A stretch of 64,000 nt of DNA from Cephalopachus bancanus (taxonomy: Eukaryota > Chordata > Mammalia > Primates > Tarsiidae), in NCBI GenBank assembly GCA_027257055.1, contig JAPVLO010000276.1, forward strand, positions 1,488,001 through 1,552,000, given 5' to 3'. The number at the start of each line of letters is the position of its first letter. The stretch's first letter is position 1. Both the position numbers and the translations under genes were made by a program. Under the pieces are notes generated by a model, which was not told the DNA's origin, made no database searches, and saw only the letters and a list, made by a program, of their open reading frames with translations. Shown here piece by piece: positions 1 through 11,918 of the stretch.

Positions 1-135
1 TACATAATTATGGGCATTCTTCTTTGATACTAGAATGAAACTGGACCAGTAGTAGTTTCTTCAAGAGAGCTGCACTGTGGAATCTGAAATCATATCAATG
101 TTTTTATACTTTATTACACTAAAAATCCATAGTCC

Positions 136-435
136 AGCCGGGCTCGGTGGCTCAGCCTGTAATCCCACGCCTTTGGGAGGCTGAGATGAGCGGATTGCCT
201 GAGCCCGCGGGTTCGAGACCCACCTGGGCAGCGAGATCTCATCTCTACAATAAAAAAAAAAACCAGCCGGGCGTGGTAGCGCATGCTTGTAATTCTGGCC
301 ACTTGGAAGGCTGAGGCGGAAGGATCCCCGGAGCCCAGCAGGCGAGGCTGCAGTGGCCGGGAGCGGCCACTGCACTCCAGTCTGGGCGACAGAGTGAGAC
401 TCCAACTCAAAAAAATAAAATAAAATAAAATAAAT
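136..435 (+). mobile_element. Alu SINE, young lineage-specific subfamily
   Basis: Full-length dimeric Alu with left arm, A-rich linker and right arm, ending in a TAAAA-rich tail. It is flanked by a perfect 15-bp target-site duplication AAAAATCCATAGTCC at 121-135 and 436-450, which fixes both ends and shows L1-type retroposition. The right arm carries the 8-bp inverted repeat CAGTGGCC/GGCCACTG (351-372), the mark of the young subfamily in this window. Confidence 0.95.
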
Positions 436-450
436 AAAAATCCATAGTCC

Positions 451-1242
451 ATTTCACACTTTACATATGTGAAGAATGGTTATAGTTTACCCATGCATGA
501 TTTTGCAATGCCTTATATTGGTCACTTACTGAATTATGCAGGTCCTCCAAATGTTGACACACTTCTTTACATAATGGCAAAAAGTCACATTATGAATATC
601 ACAGCTGATCTCATAGAAAATTCTCATGGTGGGAGATCCAAATTTCACAAAATTCTATTTTTTCCTTGAAATCTTGAATGTTACGTTGGCAACAAATACA
701 GTTTTCCTTGAAATGACAGTCTCACTTTTTTTCATTTCTGAGAAAATATCTGCCCCATACTCAAGTATGACTAGTCATTGCTTACCAGTCATTTTTTCAC
801 ATTAAAATGGTCTTTCATTAAGGAAAAAAAAAAAAGGAAAAAAACATGGTTAGTTTAGCTCTCAACCCAAACAATTGCACAAATACCTTTCCTCAGCCAC
901 AACCTTGCTACTTGAGTGTGTGGCAAGGGTGCTTTATACATACTTCCCATTTCATCACACAGAATATTGAAAAGATGTGCACTCAAGGGTTGAGATTTCA
1001 TAAAATCAGCCATTTTACTGCTTCACTGGGGACATTCTTAAGTGACACTGGCAGTATCTGTATTGCAAGTGAGCAGCAGAGACAAATAATGGTGACTATC
1101 ACTGAAATTTGGTGCCAAAACCTTGATTGCCACTAGCAGCGTCACCCTTTTGCAGCATCATGTAACTGTCAACATGGTAAAAAGGCGTATGGCATCTTAG
1201 TAGTTTTATGAAAATAGTTTTGTTTCCCTAGACTCCCTTGAG
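451..1242. other. Repeat-poor AT-rich stretch, nothing assigned
   Basis: No Alu, LINE or MIR motif was recognised here. Short open frames at 469-669 and 846-1136 resemble no protein I know, and an A-rich tract lies at 823-843. It may be an old, unrecognised repeat or unique intergenic DNA. Confidence 0.4.
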
Positions 1243-1420
1243 AACTGTTGGTGTAATGAAAAGAGCCTGGATTTAGATGACCTGGGTTAAATTTTACTTG
1301 CTATGACCTTGAGTGAGTTACCTGCTTGCCTTCTGTTTTCTCATCTGTAAATTGGGGTAAATAATAATCAAGCTAACAGTTGTGAGAATTAAGTGAGAAA
1401 TTACTAAGCATGAGGTTGGT
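1243..1420 (+). repeat. MIR SINE fragment
   Basis: Sense-strand MIR core: a 'gagcctgga...gacctgggtt' block, then 'ctatgaccttgagtgagtta' and 'tttctcatctgtaaa', in consensus order. Diverged as expected of an ancient mammal-wide element. Confidence 0.75.
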
Positions 1421-1452
1421 ATCTTGCCAAAGTTTTTTGTGTTTTCTTTTTC

Positions 1453-1752
1453 TTTTCTTTTCTTTTTTTTTTTGAGTTGGAGCCTCTCACTCCTTCGCCC
1501 AGGCTGGAGTGCAGTGGCACACACGCTCATGGCCACCCTAGCGTTGACCTTATGGGCTCCAGCGATCCTTCCACCTCAGCCTTCCGAGTATCTGGAAGTA
1601 CAGACGCGCGCTATCGCACCCGGCTATCTTTTATTTTATTGTGGAGACTTGCCAAGTTGCCCGGGCTGGTCTCAAACCCGCCAGCTCAGGTGATTCTCTC
1701 TCCTTGGCCACCCAAAGTACTGAGATTACAGGCTGAGCCACCGAGCCCAGCC
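1453..1752 (-). mobile_element. Alu SINE, full length
   Basis: Antisense Alu starting with a poly-T tract and 'tttgagttggag' and ending 'gccaccgagcccagcc'. Imperfect target-site duplications (tgtgttttctttttc at 1438-1452, tgtgttttatttttc at 1753-1767) bracket it. Confidence 0.9.
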
Positions 1753-1895
1753 TGTGTTTTATTTTTCATTCTAGGATCTCAGGTACCTAAAGTAGGAGAG
1801 GAGAAAAATAATGAGTTTAGGATATAGAGATATACAGCCACATTTTCTGTGTATAATAGTTTTGTTTGCCTAAACTCTAGACTCTTTTGGATGGG

Positions 1896-1919
1896 GTGTG
1901 TGTGTGTATGTGTGTGTGT
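1896..1919. repeat. (TG)n microsatellite
   Basis: About 11 TG units with one TA interruption, immediately upstream of the next Alu. Confidence 0.85.
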
Positions 1920-1933
1920 TGTTTGTTTGGCTT

Positions 1934-2240
1934 TGGTTTTTTGGTTTTTTTGGAGAGAGGTCTCATTTTGTTGCCCAGGCTGGAGTGCAGTGATGCAGTC
2001 ACAGCTCACTATCACATTGAACTCCTAGGGCTCAATAAGTCCTTCTGACTTACTCAGCCTTCTAAGTAGCTGGGATTACTGGCATGTGCCACCCCACCTA
2101 GCTAATTTTTCACTTTTTTTTTTTTTTTGTAGAGACTGGGTCTCACTGCTGATCTCAAACTCCTGGCCTCAAGCAGTCCTCTTGCCTCAGCCTTCCAAAG
2201 CACTGAGCTATGGTTACAAGTATGAGCTATGGTGCCCAGA
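1934..2240 (-). mobile_element. Older Alu (AluJ-like)
   Basis: Antisense Alu with both arms recognisable (ttgcccaggctggagtgcag ... ctgagctatggttacaag). It is more diverged than the young subfamily and has lost the GCCxxGGC right-arm signature, so it is probably an older insertion. Confidence 0.8.
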
Positions 2241-2934
2241 CCCATTTTTTAAAAACATTGGCGCTGACCTCTATAACAATATGCGTGTTTAACCTGATTG
2301 TCCTTGTAAGTGTAAAGAAAAAAAAAACTCTTTACATTTGATTTAGTAAGAACCTTGGTTTTTAGAGAAGCCTGTGTCTTGAACTTGTGCTGTTTTGGTG
2401 CAACTGACATAACGGGGTGGAGTGCAGCGGTAGTCGATGTTGTAGATACTTTTCGGTGATTGTATGTACCTGCGGAGGTTTTTCCTTTTGCTGCAAGCTC
2501 CCTTCCATATGCACTGTGCTCAAACTACTTGGGTTTCTCTTTCAGTTAAGGTTAGATTTTGGTAGTTTGAAACATCTTTATTCTCTTCAAAGACATAAGC
2601 TGCTGACTCTCTTTTTAATTCTTAATGGGGTCTGAGTTATAGTGTAGCTATTTAATGGGAGTTTGTGTTTTGTCTTCCTGAAAATGTATTTCTCATTGTG
2701 TCTCCTGCATTAAAGAGCATAAGTAATTTTCATATTCAAGTCATAATTGTACTTTTAAACCTTTCTTAAAGAAATGGAGAACCCAGACATCATGGCCTGA
2801 AGTCTAGTGTATGGGATTCCTCTGTGTCTTCTTTTTCTATCTGTAGGGTGAGGGCCCATGCAAACCAGGGAAGCAAGACCAAATCAAACTGAGTTCTTTC
2901 TAGTCTCTGTGCTGACATTAGCTGGTTTTTCCAA
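2241..2934. other. Non-coding stretch, nothing assigned
   Basis: No gene or clear repeat. The open frame at 2417-2635 has a membrane-like bias but no family resemblance, and I treat it as chance. Confidence 0.35.
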
Positions 2935-3050
2935 CCTATAGTAAGTGTCACGTACCTTATCTGGGCCTCGGTTTTCTCATCTGGCATTGAAGAAGTTGGA
3001 TGTTGATTCTCTCTAAGGTCTCTTCAGCTCTGAAAGTCTGTGAAATTGAT
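2935..3050 (+). repeat. MIR/MIR3-like fragment
   Basis: Contains 'gggcctcggttttctcatct', then 'ctaaggtctcttcagctctg', the order seen in the 3' part of MIR3-type SINEs. Boundaries are approximate. Confidence 0.45.
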
Positions 3051-3942
3051 AGCACCAGCAGATAGAGACAGCTTATTGGCTGGCTTGCCTGGATAGTCTT
3101 AGGTAAGCTCCATCCTTTCCTTTCCCGACCTTGTGTGTTGCTCCATATAAGGGTGTAATCTTGATATCACTCAGTGAAGTCTGTCCCTAGGAAATTCTTT
3201 TTCTCCTGTTCTTTGAAGTATCTATCCTTCTTTTGATAGATTCCTTTAGTTCATTGTTCCCTGCAGTCTCAGAAAGCATTGGTTTCATCTCTTCTTTTGT
3301 ACTGGTCTCACTGCCAGTTTATAAGAAACTTGGAGGCTTTTGTGGAAGAAGATCTGACATTGCTGGTTCAGAGGGGACTTGCTGGGCATTGGCTCAGAAG
3401 AGAATAGAGGTCTCATCTCCACCCCAGCTCACATCCTGAGTGACGGTCTTTCCTGAAAGGTTTATGAAATTCGGAGACTACAGAAGTTGAGTCCCTGAAA
3501 TATGAGCTAACAAGCAAAAGCACCCCCAGAAAAACTTCCGAACCAGCAAGAGTAAGTCCCAGAGAACTTGGAAGCTTTTATACAATCAAATATTTACAAA
3601 CCAACACCTCAAGTGGAAGGAAAGGAGGTGAGACAAAACTGTTCCCATGCTTTGCCACTTATTGAGAGTAAATGACTCAAATATTCTCAGTTGTGTTTTT
3701 TTGTTTGTTTGGAAATTGACCTCCTTGGGATAAATTCTAACCTGATTGGGCATTCAGTGACATTTAGCTGCCTTAACATATGGAGCCTAATGTTGGCTTC
3801 TGGTGGGGGGGTATTGGCACTCTTAATAGGAGTGTCTAGAAAAGGCACTGGATCTTTAAACATGGATTATGATTCACTTATATTCTCAACTCTTTTCTTC
3901 TTCTCTCTTAAGAGATGCTGTGAACTGAAATGCAGTTAAGGT
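3051..3942. other. Unique non-coding stretch
   Basis: No assigned repeat or exon. The 3233-3939 open frames are short and carry no recognisable domain. Confidence 0.35.
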
Positions 3943-4572
3943 TGGGGTAACACAGCAACCCTAAAGCTGTGAGGGCTTATGCATATGGTTCTTTACATAT
4001 TCTAAGACGTCACCCAGAGGTCCAGCCGGGAAAGACATTGGTTTATTAGAATTTACGAGAGGCACCAATGGTGGGGGGTCAGTGCCGAAGGAAACTGCAC
4101 TTTGGGGCAGTACAGCAAACAATTTTATAGGCAAAGAAGTCAATCAAATTTCTAGTCTGTGTTTACAATTACATTGATTGCACATTACAGCCACATTACT
4201 TTCAGCTTTGCTTGGTTACCTGCACCCTATGACTCATTACTGGGAATATGCATATCCTTCAGAGACCAGCCTTGGCCAGAGGCTGCTCCCTGGGGGAGGG
4301 GCAGAAAGATACAGGAGGAGAGAGGCGACATCTGGATAGTTACCCTACAGTTGGGCATACCTAGGCAGATTAAAATAAGCAGGGCTCTTTCTGTCTTGTT
4401 CAGAATAGCTTGGCAGCAGACACTAAAGAGCTGATTGATTAATTCCCAGCTTTGTTTCAGAAAACAAGGACTTGCGGGGGAGCAATGTGTTTGAAGATGG
4501 TTGAGGAAAAGAAACATAGGCCTTGGAGAAAGGAGAGGGGAGGTTAGGCCCATCCACAGTGTTTGTTACCAG
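3943..4572 (-). mobile_element. LTR-like element, family not assigned (copy A)
   Basis: Shares a series of blocks with 56,646-56,985, for example 'caaccctaaa', 'ctcattac', 'ccagcct.ggccag', 'ctgctccctg' and 'agttacc' in the same order. Read on the minus strand it has a TATA-like box (complement of 4120-4131) followed downstream by AATAAA (complement of 4042-4047), the layout of a retroviral LTR. No internal retroviral coding region is present, so it is at most a solo LTR. The right end is uncertain; the shared part ends near 4,400. Confidence 0.5.
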
Positions 4573-5066
4573 GTGCTGTGATTGGTTTTTCCCTCTCGCA
4601 TCTCTGGTTTACCCCTCGCTGTGTCTCCACTGTAGCCAGGTCGTCTTGCTGCACATGTCCATATCCAAAACACCTGCATCACTGCTGCCTCCTGCTCTCC
4701 CAGCTGTCTGTGCGTGGCAACACACCAGGAATACTACTCTCACTGCTCCCCTTGCCTGCCAAGGACCCCACAGTGGGTCCTGCTCTATTGAGCACAGTTC
4801 CTGCTCTATTGAGACCTAACTCTGCGTAGTTTCTGAGATGTCCATCATTTATCTGGTCAACTTTATTTCCATCTGCTGGCCGATGTGAGCCCTCTTCCAC
4901 TGGAAGGCTTTGCCTCCTTTGTGTCTCCCTCCTCACCCAGCACTGAAGGCCCTGCCTGGACCTCTGGCTTTTCCCTCAGCCAGAAACTTCCTTCCTCATC
5001 TCTGTCCAATCCTGCTCACCTTCCCAAGCTCCCACTTTTACTCTCCTGCAGCCGCCGATTACTGGT
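4573..5066. other. Unique non-coding stretch
   Basis: C/T-rich sequence without a recognised gene or repeat. It ends at the target site of the next Alu. Confidence 0.35.
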
Positions 5067-5082
5067 TTCTTTACCTACTTCT

Positions 5083-5369
5083 TTTTTTTTCTTTTTTTTT
5101 TAAGTTGGAGTCTCTGTCGCCCAGACTGGAGTGCAGTGGCCGCTCCCGGCCACTGCAGCCTCGACCTGCTGGGCTCTGGCGATCCTTCCGCCTCAGCCTT
5201 CCAAGTAGCTGGAATTACAGGCGCACGCTATCACGCCCAGCTGATTTTTTGATTTATTGTAGAGATGAGGTCTTGCTGCCCAGGCGGGTCTTGAACACGT
5301 GGGCTCAGGCAATCCACTCACCTCAGCCTCCCAAGGCGCGGGATTATAGGCTGAGCCACCGAGCCCGGC
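5083..5369 (-). mobile_element. Alu SINE, young subfamily
   Basis: Antisense full-length Alu with a perfect 16-bp target-site duplication TTCTTTACCTACTTCT at 5067-5082 and 5370-5385. It carries the CAGTGGCC/GGCCACTG hairpin at 5134-5155. The 191-codon open frame over this area (4910-5485) is Alu antisense sequence, not a gene. Confidence 0.95.
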
Positions 5370-5479
5370 TTCTTTACCTACTTCTTCCTGCAGTTGTGCT
5401 TTTCCCTCACACCCCACATCTCCACTTAGCACTACATTACTTTTTTAAAATGTTTGCTTTTATTACCATTATTGTTATT

Positions 5480-5799
<320 letters not shown>

Positions 5800-5834
5800 T
5801 TAGTGTGCCACGGTTCGCAGAGAACTCAGAGATG

Positions 5835-6060
5835 AGTATTAGAAGCAATAGCTACAACACATTGAGCCCAAACTGTGTGTCAGGTGCTGTACATTTTACA
5901 TGCATGCTGTCTGATCTTCACAAGAACCCCACGAGGTAAGTGGTTTTTCTCCCTTTTTTTGTAGATGTGGTAACTGAAGCTAGTGGTGATTATGATGTCC
6001 CTAGTGGTACAGCCAGCATTCAAGACAAGGTCTGTCTGCCACCAAAGCTTTGTCTTTATT
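5835..6060 (-). repeat. MIR SINE
   Basis: Antisense MIR order: 'attgagcccaaactgtgtgt', 'tttacatgcatgctgtctga', 'aagaaccccacgaggtaag', 'gatgtggtaactgaagc'. Confidence 0.65.
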
Positions 6061-6289
6061 ACCCAGCTGTGCAAATAGTTTCTGCCCATAAAAGTGTTTA
6101 CAGTGAAGACAAATCTTGTACATGAATATTTGTTTCCTGCCTTTCACCCTCGTTTAATTGCAGTTATCTACACTGGACTAAAGGACAGAAATCCTGAGAA
6201 GTTTGCATTTCATTCAAGGTGTTTGATCTTGGGAATGACTTTAACATAGCTGAACTAGAAAGATGAAAGATGAACTCAGCAACTGAGTT

Positions 6290-6690
6290 TCGCTGAAGTA
6301 GTTTAGAGTAGGAAAGGGGAGAGTTGGAAGGAAGGGAGACTGGTGGTGGTGATTGTAATACCCCAAGGAGAGGCTTACATGTGATAAAGTGGGAACAGAA
6401 TGGAAAAACAATGGTGTCGTGGAGGTAGAATTGATGGATGTTGGCACATAAGTTAACATAGCATTCAGGAGAGGGAGGAGTTAAAGGAAAAACTCCTTTT
6501 GTGGGCCTAAGAGACTCCTATTGCCATTAACAGAAGCAGGGACACATGAGGAGGAGGCATCCTTTAAGGGGAATATCAGTGTAATTTTGGCCATGTTGAG
6601 CTTTAGGTAGCAGTGTTATGTCTGCTTACAGAGGTGGCCAATGCAGTTCTGTAGCTGAGTTGAGTTGAGTCATACAGATTGTTTAGTTAG
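6290..6690 (-). repeat. L2 LINE fragment
   Basis: Minus-orientation L2 body: a G-rich 'gactggtggtggtgattgta' block, then 'ttttggccatgttgagcttt' and 'ggtggccaatgcagttctgt', which follow the L2 consensus order. Heavily diverged. Confidence 0.5.
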
Positions 6691-6706
6691 ATTAAGAACA
6701 GGAACT

Positions 6707-7012
6707 GGCCGGATGCAGTGCTTCAAGCTTGTAATCCCAGCACTTTGGGAGGCTGAGGTGAGGGGATTGCCTGAGCCTATGGGTTCGAGAACAGTCTGGG
6801 CAACTTGGTAAGACCTCATCTCTACAATAAATCAAAAAAATTAGCCAGGCATGGTAGCACAGTCCTGTAGTTCCGGCTACTTGGAAGACTGAGGCAGAAG
6901 GATCGCCTGAGCCCTGCAGGTCAAGGCTGCAGTGGCTGTGAGTGTGCCACTGCACTCCAGCCTGGGAGATGGAATGAGACTCCAACTCAAAAGCAAACAA
7001 ACCAAAAAAAAC
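6707..7012 (+). mobile_element. Alu SINE
   Basis: Full-length sense Alu ending GAGACTCCAACTC plus an interrupted A-tail. The short duplication ACAGGAAC at 6698-6705 and 7013-7020 marks the insertion site. Confidence 0.9.
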
Positions 7013-7062
7013 ACAGGAACCTTGTGTTCATAAGATCTCAGGCTCAAAAGTGTTTTAGAGAC

Positions 7063-7480
7063 TGTCAACTGATGATCGGGCAAACAAAATGTGGCATATC
7101 CACACAATAGAATATCATTTGGCCATAAAGAAGGAAGGAAGTACTGATATGTGCAACGTGATTAACCTTGAAAACCTTATGATAAGTTAATTCACCGATT
7201 GTACTGGCCACATAGTGGATGATTCATTTAGAAGAAATGTGTAGAATAGGTGAATTTATAGAAAGAAGATGAGTGATCACCAGGAACTGAGGATAGGTTA
7301 ATGGATTTGGATTTTATGAAAGTATTCTGGAATTTTTTGAGGGGAGATGAAAATGTTCTCAAATAAGAAAGCGATGATACTTGCCCAACCTTACAATATA
7401 CTAAAAATTATTGAATTGTACACTTTAAATGGTGAACTTTAAATGGTGAATTCTATGGGCATGTGAATGCTATCTTTTTT
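7063..7480 (+). mobile_element. L1 LINE 3' end (old L1M type)
   Basis: Ends of ORF2 and 3' UTR of an old L1: 'aaaatgtggcatatccacac', 'gaatatcatttggccataaa', then 'aattgtacactttaaat' near the end. It is 5'-truncated and has no open frame. A 14-bp unit is tandemly duplicated at 7423-7450. Confidence 0.8.
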
Positions 7481-7644
7481 TAAAAATTGGAAGAAAACAA
7501 TGAGCACAGAATCACCTGCTGTGTCCCCCTACTGAGTGATCCAATACCTTCGCCTCCCTTTCTTGTCTACTCACACTGGAGATGGAGAATCGTCTCCTGT
7601 CATCAGGAACTTACTCTCTCACCCAATAACCCATTCCGTTTTTG

Positions 7645-7895
7645 GAGGGACATCTAATTGGTGTCTGTGGCTTAGTAGGTAAAGAGCATGGTCTCTGGAC
7701 ATCAAACAGTCCTTGCCACTTGCTAACTTGTGTGACATTGAGAAAGTTGGTTACTTTCACTAAGCCTCAATTTCCTCATCAGCAAAATGAAAGTAATAAT
7801 GGCACCTACCCTCACAGGGTTGTTGATGAAAATGAAGCAGTACATGGGAACTGCCTAGTACGCAGTAAACACTTGATACATGATGATAATTAGTT
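7645..7895 (+). repeat. MIR SINE, near complete
   Basis: Sense MIR with the tRNA-derived head ('tggcttagtaggtaaagagc'), the core ('ttgccacttgctaacttgtg', 'cctcaatttcctcatc') and the L2-like tail ('agtaaacacttgataca'). Confidence 0.8.
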
Positions 7896-8759
7896 TTTAA
7901 ACATTGTCTCTTGCATGCTCCTCACAATATGAAATACCTAGTCAGAGCTCAGTTACTACACTATTTTTTGATTTCCCAGTAGTCCAAAAAGTCTATTGTA
8001 CCAAGTCAAAGAACGTAGGGCAACGACAGCCAGAATGAGCTGTGAAAACGCTTGTTTTTATTGTTTAAGAATCTCGATCGGATCTAGTGATTAGGTCAAT
8101 TTGCCAGCAATTTTGTGTTTCCCTTCGGGGGCATGTGAACAGTGTTGCAAGAGATATGAGGTCTTTTTTGGGTCCCGACAGCTGCATGATGGCTGGTGAG
8201 ATGCCAGGGAGCTTCATGTCTAATGATACGAAGAGTTGAGAGCAGTTTTACTTAGCACAAGGCAGCTGATCTGAACCTTCCCAACACCCCTGCCCTCTTT
8301 GGTAACTAAAAGGTATCAACAGAAAGGTAGTTTGTATGTGTGTGAAAGTAAGGAGACGTTTCTTAGATTCTTGTGCTAACCTCCAACTTCTTATCCTTGT
8401 TTTGGCTAAGATGAGACAAGCATTATGAAATGGCGTGGCACCAAAAGCCCCGACAAGAGACAGTTTATTTAGGTTCAATCATCAGGAAGATTCGGGAACC
8501 TTTTACAAGCCATTTGTTGTGTCATGTGTCTAGTGCACTCCTGATGTTAGCTGAAGATGTTTGGGTAATCTCTTGTATTGCTTCATAAAACACTGTAATA
8601 AACCCAACAGCAGCCGTCTTCAATAGCTCTGCACCAAGGGAGCATCCCTCCCGCCCCAGTCCCTCTGCTTCCTACTCCCCACCCCCTGCCTCATTCCACC
8701 CGCTGGGCAGCTGGAACTGCAAATCACTGGTGTTACTTGCAGAAGAATAAAATAACCTA
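7896..8759. other. Repeat-poor unique sequence
   Basis: No repeat consensus recognised. CpGs survive near 8070-8190 (atctcgatcggatc, ttcgggggcatg), which can reflect constraint or chance. No exon-like frame. Confidence 0.35.
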
Positions 8760-9300
8760 TATCTCCTTGCCTGTTTTTTTGGCTAGTTTGTTTTCAGATG
8801 TCAGGAATGTGAAGTATTTCCCCTCACCAATGTTTTAACCTTCTTGTTGATATTTATTCAGCTCCATTGAAGATACTTACTGTATTAAAGCATCTGCGGG
8901 GTCCGTGGATGGGAGTGTAAATCTGAATTTCTCTCTGTTCTCTGGAGATGTCATAATCTTTCCTATTATCTGAGGTTATTGTTTTGCTAGGATATTAATG
9001 AGCAGTTTCTCGGCTGGAGTTATCATTGCTTCCCTCTTCCTTTAGCCCCCCAAACAGTCTTGAATTAACATGGAAACCAAGTTAAATTCTTGACTCATCG
9101 CCTCTGGTCCTGAATTTCTTTCTCTGTTTCATGCCATTATCAATAATTTGGTACTTCCATCTGTCCATTATCCTCTGATCCTGCTTGCTGATAATGTGAT
9201 TAACCCTCCCATCCATTGCTTTTTATTTACTTCTAAATTATTTCTGATCATGTGTGCTGTATTTTCTTTATTTAGACCGAAGGGATAATTAGGGAAGAGA
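8760..9300. promoter_or_regulatory. Candidate conserved non-coding element
   Basis: About 540 bases free of recognisable repeats in a repeat-dense region. They are AT-rich, with clustered TAAT/ATTA, GATAA and TTATC words (for example tgataatgtgattaac near 9190-9205). This is the texture of a developmental enhancer, but conservation was not tested. Confidence 0.3.
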
Positions 9301-9489
9301 GCAGAACAAAAGATACTTTTTTTTCCCACTCACCATGGTTTTGGATGAAACACGCTGGCCAGCGTGTCTTTTGTAACCAGGGAAGGTACCTTTATGTGCA
9401 AATCTGGATGTGTGCTGGTAGCTTGTTTACCTGACTTTGTGCTTAATGAGATTCTTCAGAGATTGTTACTTTGAAGTACTCCTTCTATT

Positions 9490-9780
9490 TTTATTATCTA
9501 ACATTTATTAAATGTCAACCATGTGCTCTGTTACAAACACAAAGAATAGCATGGTTCTGTCTGGATGCAGAGTCTAGAATGCTTAGTTTCAGCCCTAGCA
9601 ACTAAGGGGAAAAAAAAAAAGTATGGTGGAAAGTGTATGTCATCCTGGGAAATATTTTCAAAATACTTTCTATTAAATTAATAAACAATGGACCCTGCCC
9701 CCAGGGGAGACATATTTAAAACAAGACACATATATAAAACAAGGCACAAAAAAAGAGAGAAATAAACAAAATACTTGAAC
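9490..9780 (-). repeat. L2 LINE 3' end
   Basis: Begins 'ctaacatttattaaatgtca' / 'accatgtgctctgttac' and continues with 'gaccctgcccccaggggaga' and an A-rich stretch, the order of an antisense L2 tail. Confidence 0.45.
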
Positions 9781-9924
9781 GTACTTTAAAAGGAAGGGTG
9801 GCTTTTACCTTAATTTTGACTCTTAATTCAAGTGATAGGTTAAATTTTTCAGCTATTTTGGTCTCACCTATGTTTTTCATTCTACAGAGAATGTTTTGAT
9901 CTTTTCATTTGGCCCAAGGCAGAG

Positions 9925-10300
9925 CTGGTGGCTTGGCTTAGTGACAAGAAAAGAGCTTGAAACTTTAAAAAGCCAGAATTTGGACTTTAGCTCACTTAAG
10001 TGGCTGGCTGGTTCACTGAACCGTTTTGTCTCACGGGTTCTGTATGTATTGCGTCAGGATGGCCGTAGGTGGTTAAAATGTAACTGTAGTGGGAAGGGGT
10101 GATATTTTTATTTAAAATCAGAAAAAAGAACTTCGAGGCTCATAATTTACTACTAAATAGGCTATTTTCCTATATTTGAAATGAGGATAACACAACTCAG
10201 GGTTGAAATAGGAACAAACGTGAGGATGGCTGTGAAAACACCGTCTAAACTGAGAAGTGCTTTGCAGACTTATGCTCAGAATGTATATTATTTTATCTGT
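9925..10300 (+). repeat. MIR SINE, diverged
   Basis: Sense MIR pieces: 'ggcttggcttagtgacaaga', 'ttcactgaaccgttttgtct', 'tttgaaatgaggataacaca', 'aagtgctttgcagactta'. Spacing is longer than consensus, so it may hold an insertion. Confidence 0.5.
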
Positions 10301-10374
10301 ACACATAGGTAAGACATGTATCCAAATGTGTTTATCCATGCATTCAGGTTTATTTTATTTTTAATGACTAGTGG

Positions 10375-10560
10375 GCAGGAGCAGCAGCGCTGAGCTGACT
10401 GAAGCTAGTGGGGCCCACCGCGGCCGCTGTGGAGGTGCCCAAGGCAGTGTCGCCTGTGTGTGCCTTGGGTGGGGGGGATGAGTGAGATCCCTGGCAGGGG
10501 CCACTCCTGCTCACGTGTGTGTCCAGCACTGAGGACAGTGCCAACACCTGGCAGCCCCTG
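10375..10560. other. Small GC-rich patch with an 8-bp GCGGCCGC site
   Basis: A sharp switch from AT-rich flanks to GC-rich sequence, including GCGGCCGC at 10420-10427. No open frame or known repeat was recognised. It could be a short CpG-rich regulatory site or an unrecognised insertion. Confidence 0.35.
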
Positions 10561-10849
10561 AGTGATTGTTCACTAGATTCAACTGAAGGTTGAAAACATC
10601 CCCAGGAGTAGCCACCATTCTTTAATAAACCTTCCCCTGATTCACTTCTTTCGCCAGCTACACTATGAAACAGATTCTTATCACTACTGGAAAATAAAAA
10701 GCTTGTCTTTGAGGGTTGGGAGACAGAAGACTAACTTTCATTTTTGGTTGTTAAATGTATAGGTATTTGTGTGTAAGTATTTTTGTCTGGGTCTACTTCT
10801 TTTGCTTTTTATTTTTCAATTTAGTTTCTCTATTCCTCTTTCCCAGTCA

Positions 10850-11335
10850 ATTTTTTTTAAGATGGGGTTCTCACTTTTATCACCTAGGCTGAAGTTCAGT
10901 GGCACAATCACTACTCACACTGCAGCCTTAGCCTCCTAGGCTCAGGCTTTTTTTTTACTTTCAGCAAGAAGTGTTACATTTCTCCGAAGATCCAGATTTC
11001 CCTTTAGCCTTGGGTCAAGGAGATAGACTGAGAATCCCAGAATGTGGAGGCGGAAGGTCCCTCTTCTGGCCTCCTAATCCACTACTGGAATGCCCTCTAA
11101 GGCATTCCTGGCCTATGGCCATCTATCTGCTTGTATATCAAGTGATCCTTCTGCCTCAGCCTCCCGAGTAGCTAGGACTACAAACATGTGCCACTATGCC
11201 CCGCTAATTTTGTATGTACTTTTTTTGTAGAGAATTCACTGTGTTGTCCAGGCTGGATTTGAACCCGGGCACAGGTGATTCCCCCACCTCAGCCTCCTAA
11301 AGTGCTGAGATTACAGGCATGAGCCACCATGCCCA
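10850..11335 (-). mobile_element. Old Alu interrupted by a duplicated segment
   Basis: Antisense Alu: 10,850-10,946 holds the first part up to '...cctcctaggctca', and 11,137-11,335 resumes at 'agtgatccttctgcctcagc'. The roughly 190 bases between are not Alu and are identical to 11,919-12,104. Confidence 0.85.
10951..11136 (+). repeat. Derived copy of exact 186-bp duplication
   Basis: Identical base for base to 11,919-12,104 at a constant offset of 968. It is flanked by Alu sequence on both sides, so this is the inserted copy. The T-run at its left edge is 9 long here and 6 at the source. I see no long target-site duplication, only 2-3 ambiguous bases. Confidence 0.95.
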
Positions 11336-11918
11336 ATTCCAACCAAAATTTTAAGTCACCTTGTCACCTCAACAGAGGGTCTAATTAATTCACGTTTGAA
11401 AAGCAGTGGGCTCCATCCCATATGGGTGGGGAGGAGGGTGGCTTGGAGTCAGTGTGTCTTCAGAGGAACAAAATGTCATTGTGCATGTGAGCTTTACCCA
11501 GGTGTTCGATGCTTGGAAATGCCTGAAGAAAACCACTCTTCCTCTAGCAGGAGGGGCAGTCTGACTCCAAGCGTAGAAGTAGAAGCTTTATTGAGATACT
11601 TTTTCATTTTTACTCCACTGTTTTCACTCCTGAATGCATATGCATGTGTGTGTTATAAGAAGGCCATTTTAAAAACAAGCATAATGTTCATCTATTCAAA
11701 TTGGTCTCATTTTGGAACTGTCTTCCTTTCAAGTAAATATATTCTCTATTTTAACTAGGTCATTAATGTGGTTTACCTACTAACACTTTCATATGTCAAT
11801 AGCATTACTTTTGTCAATAGAGCCCTTAAGTAATGATTACCTTTTCTAGTATCTTCAGTGCATTTAAAGAAAAGTGCCCATACATGTAAACATAAAAAGG
11901 GCCAGATACTTAAAGCAA
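11336..11918. other. Unique non-coding sequence
   Basis: No repeat or gene recognised. The 120-codon frame at 11,396-11,758 has no domain signature. Confidence 0.35.

Noticed and set aside
7645..7895. tRNA-like head
   Set aside because: It is the tRNA-derived part of a MIR SINE, not a tRNA gene. No cloverleaf with an intact anticodon arm was found anywhere in the window.
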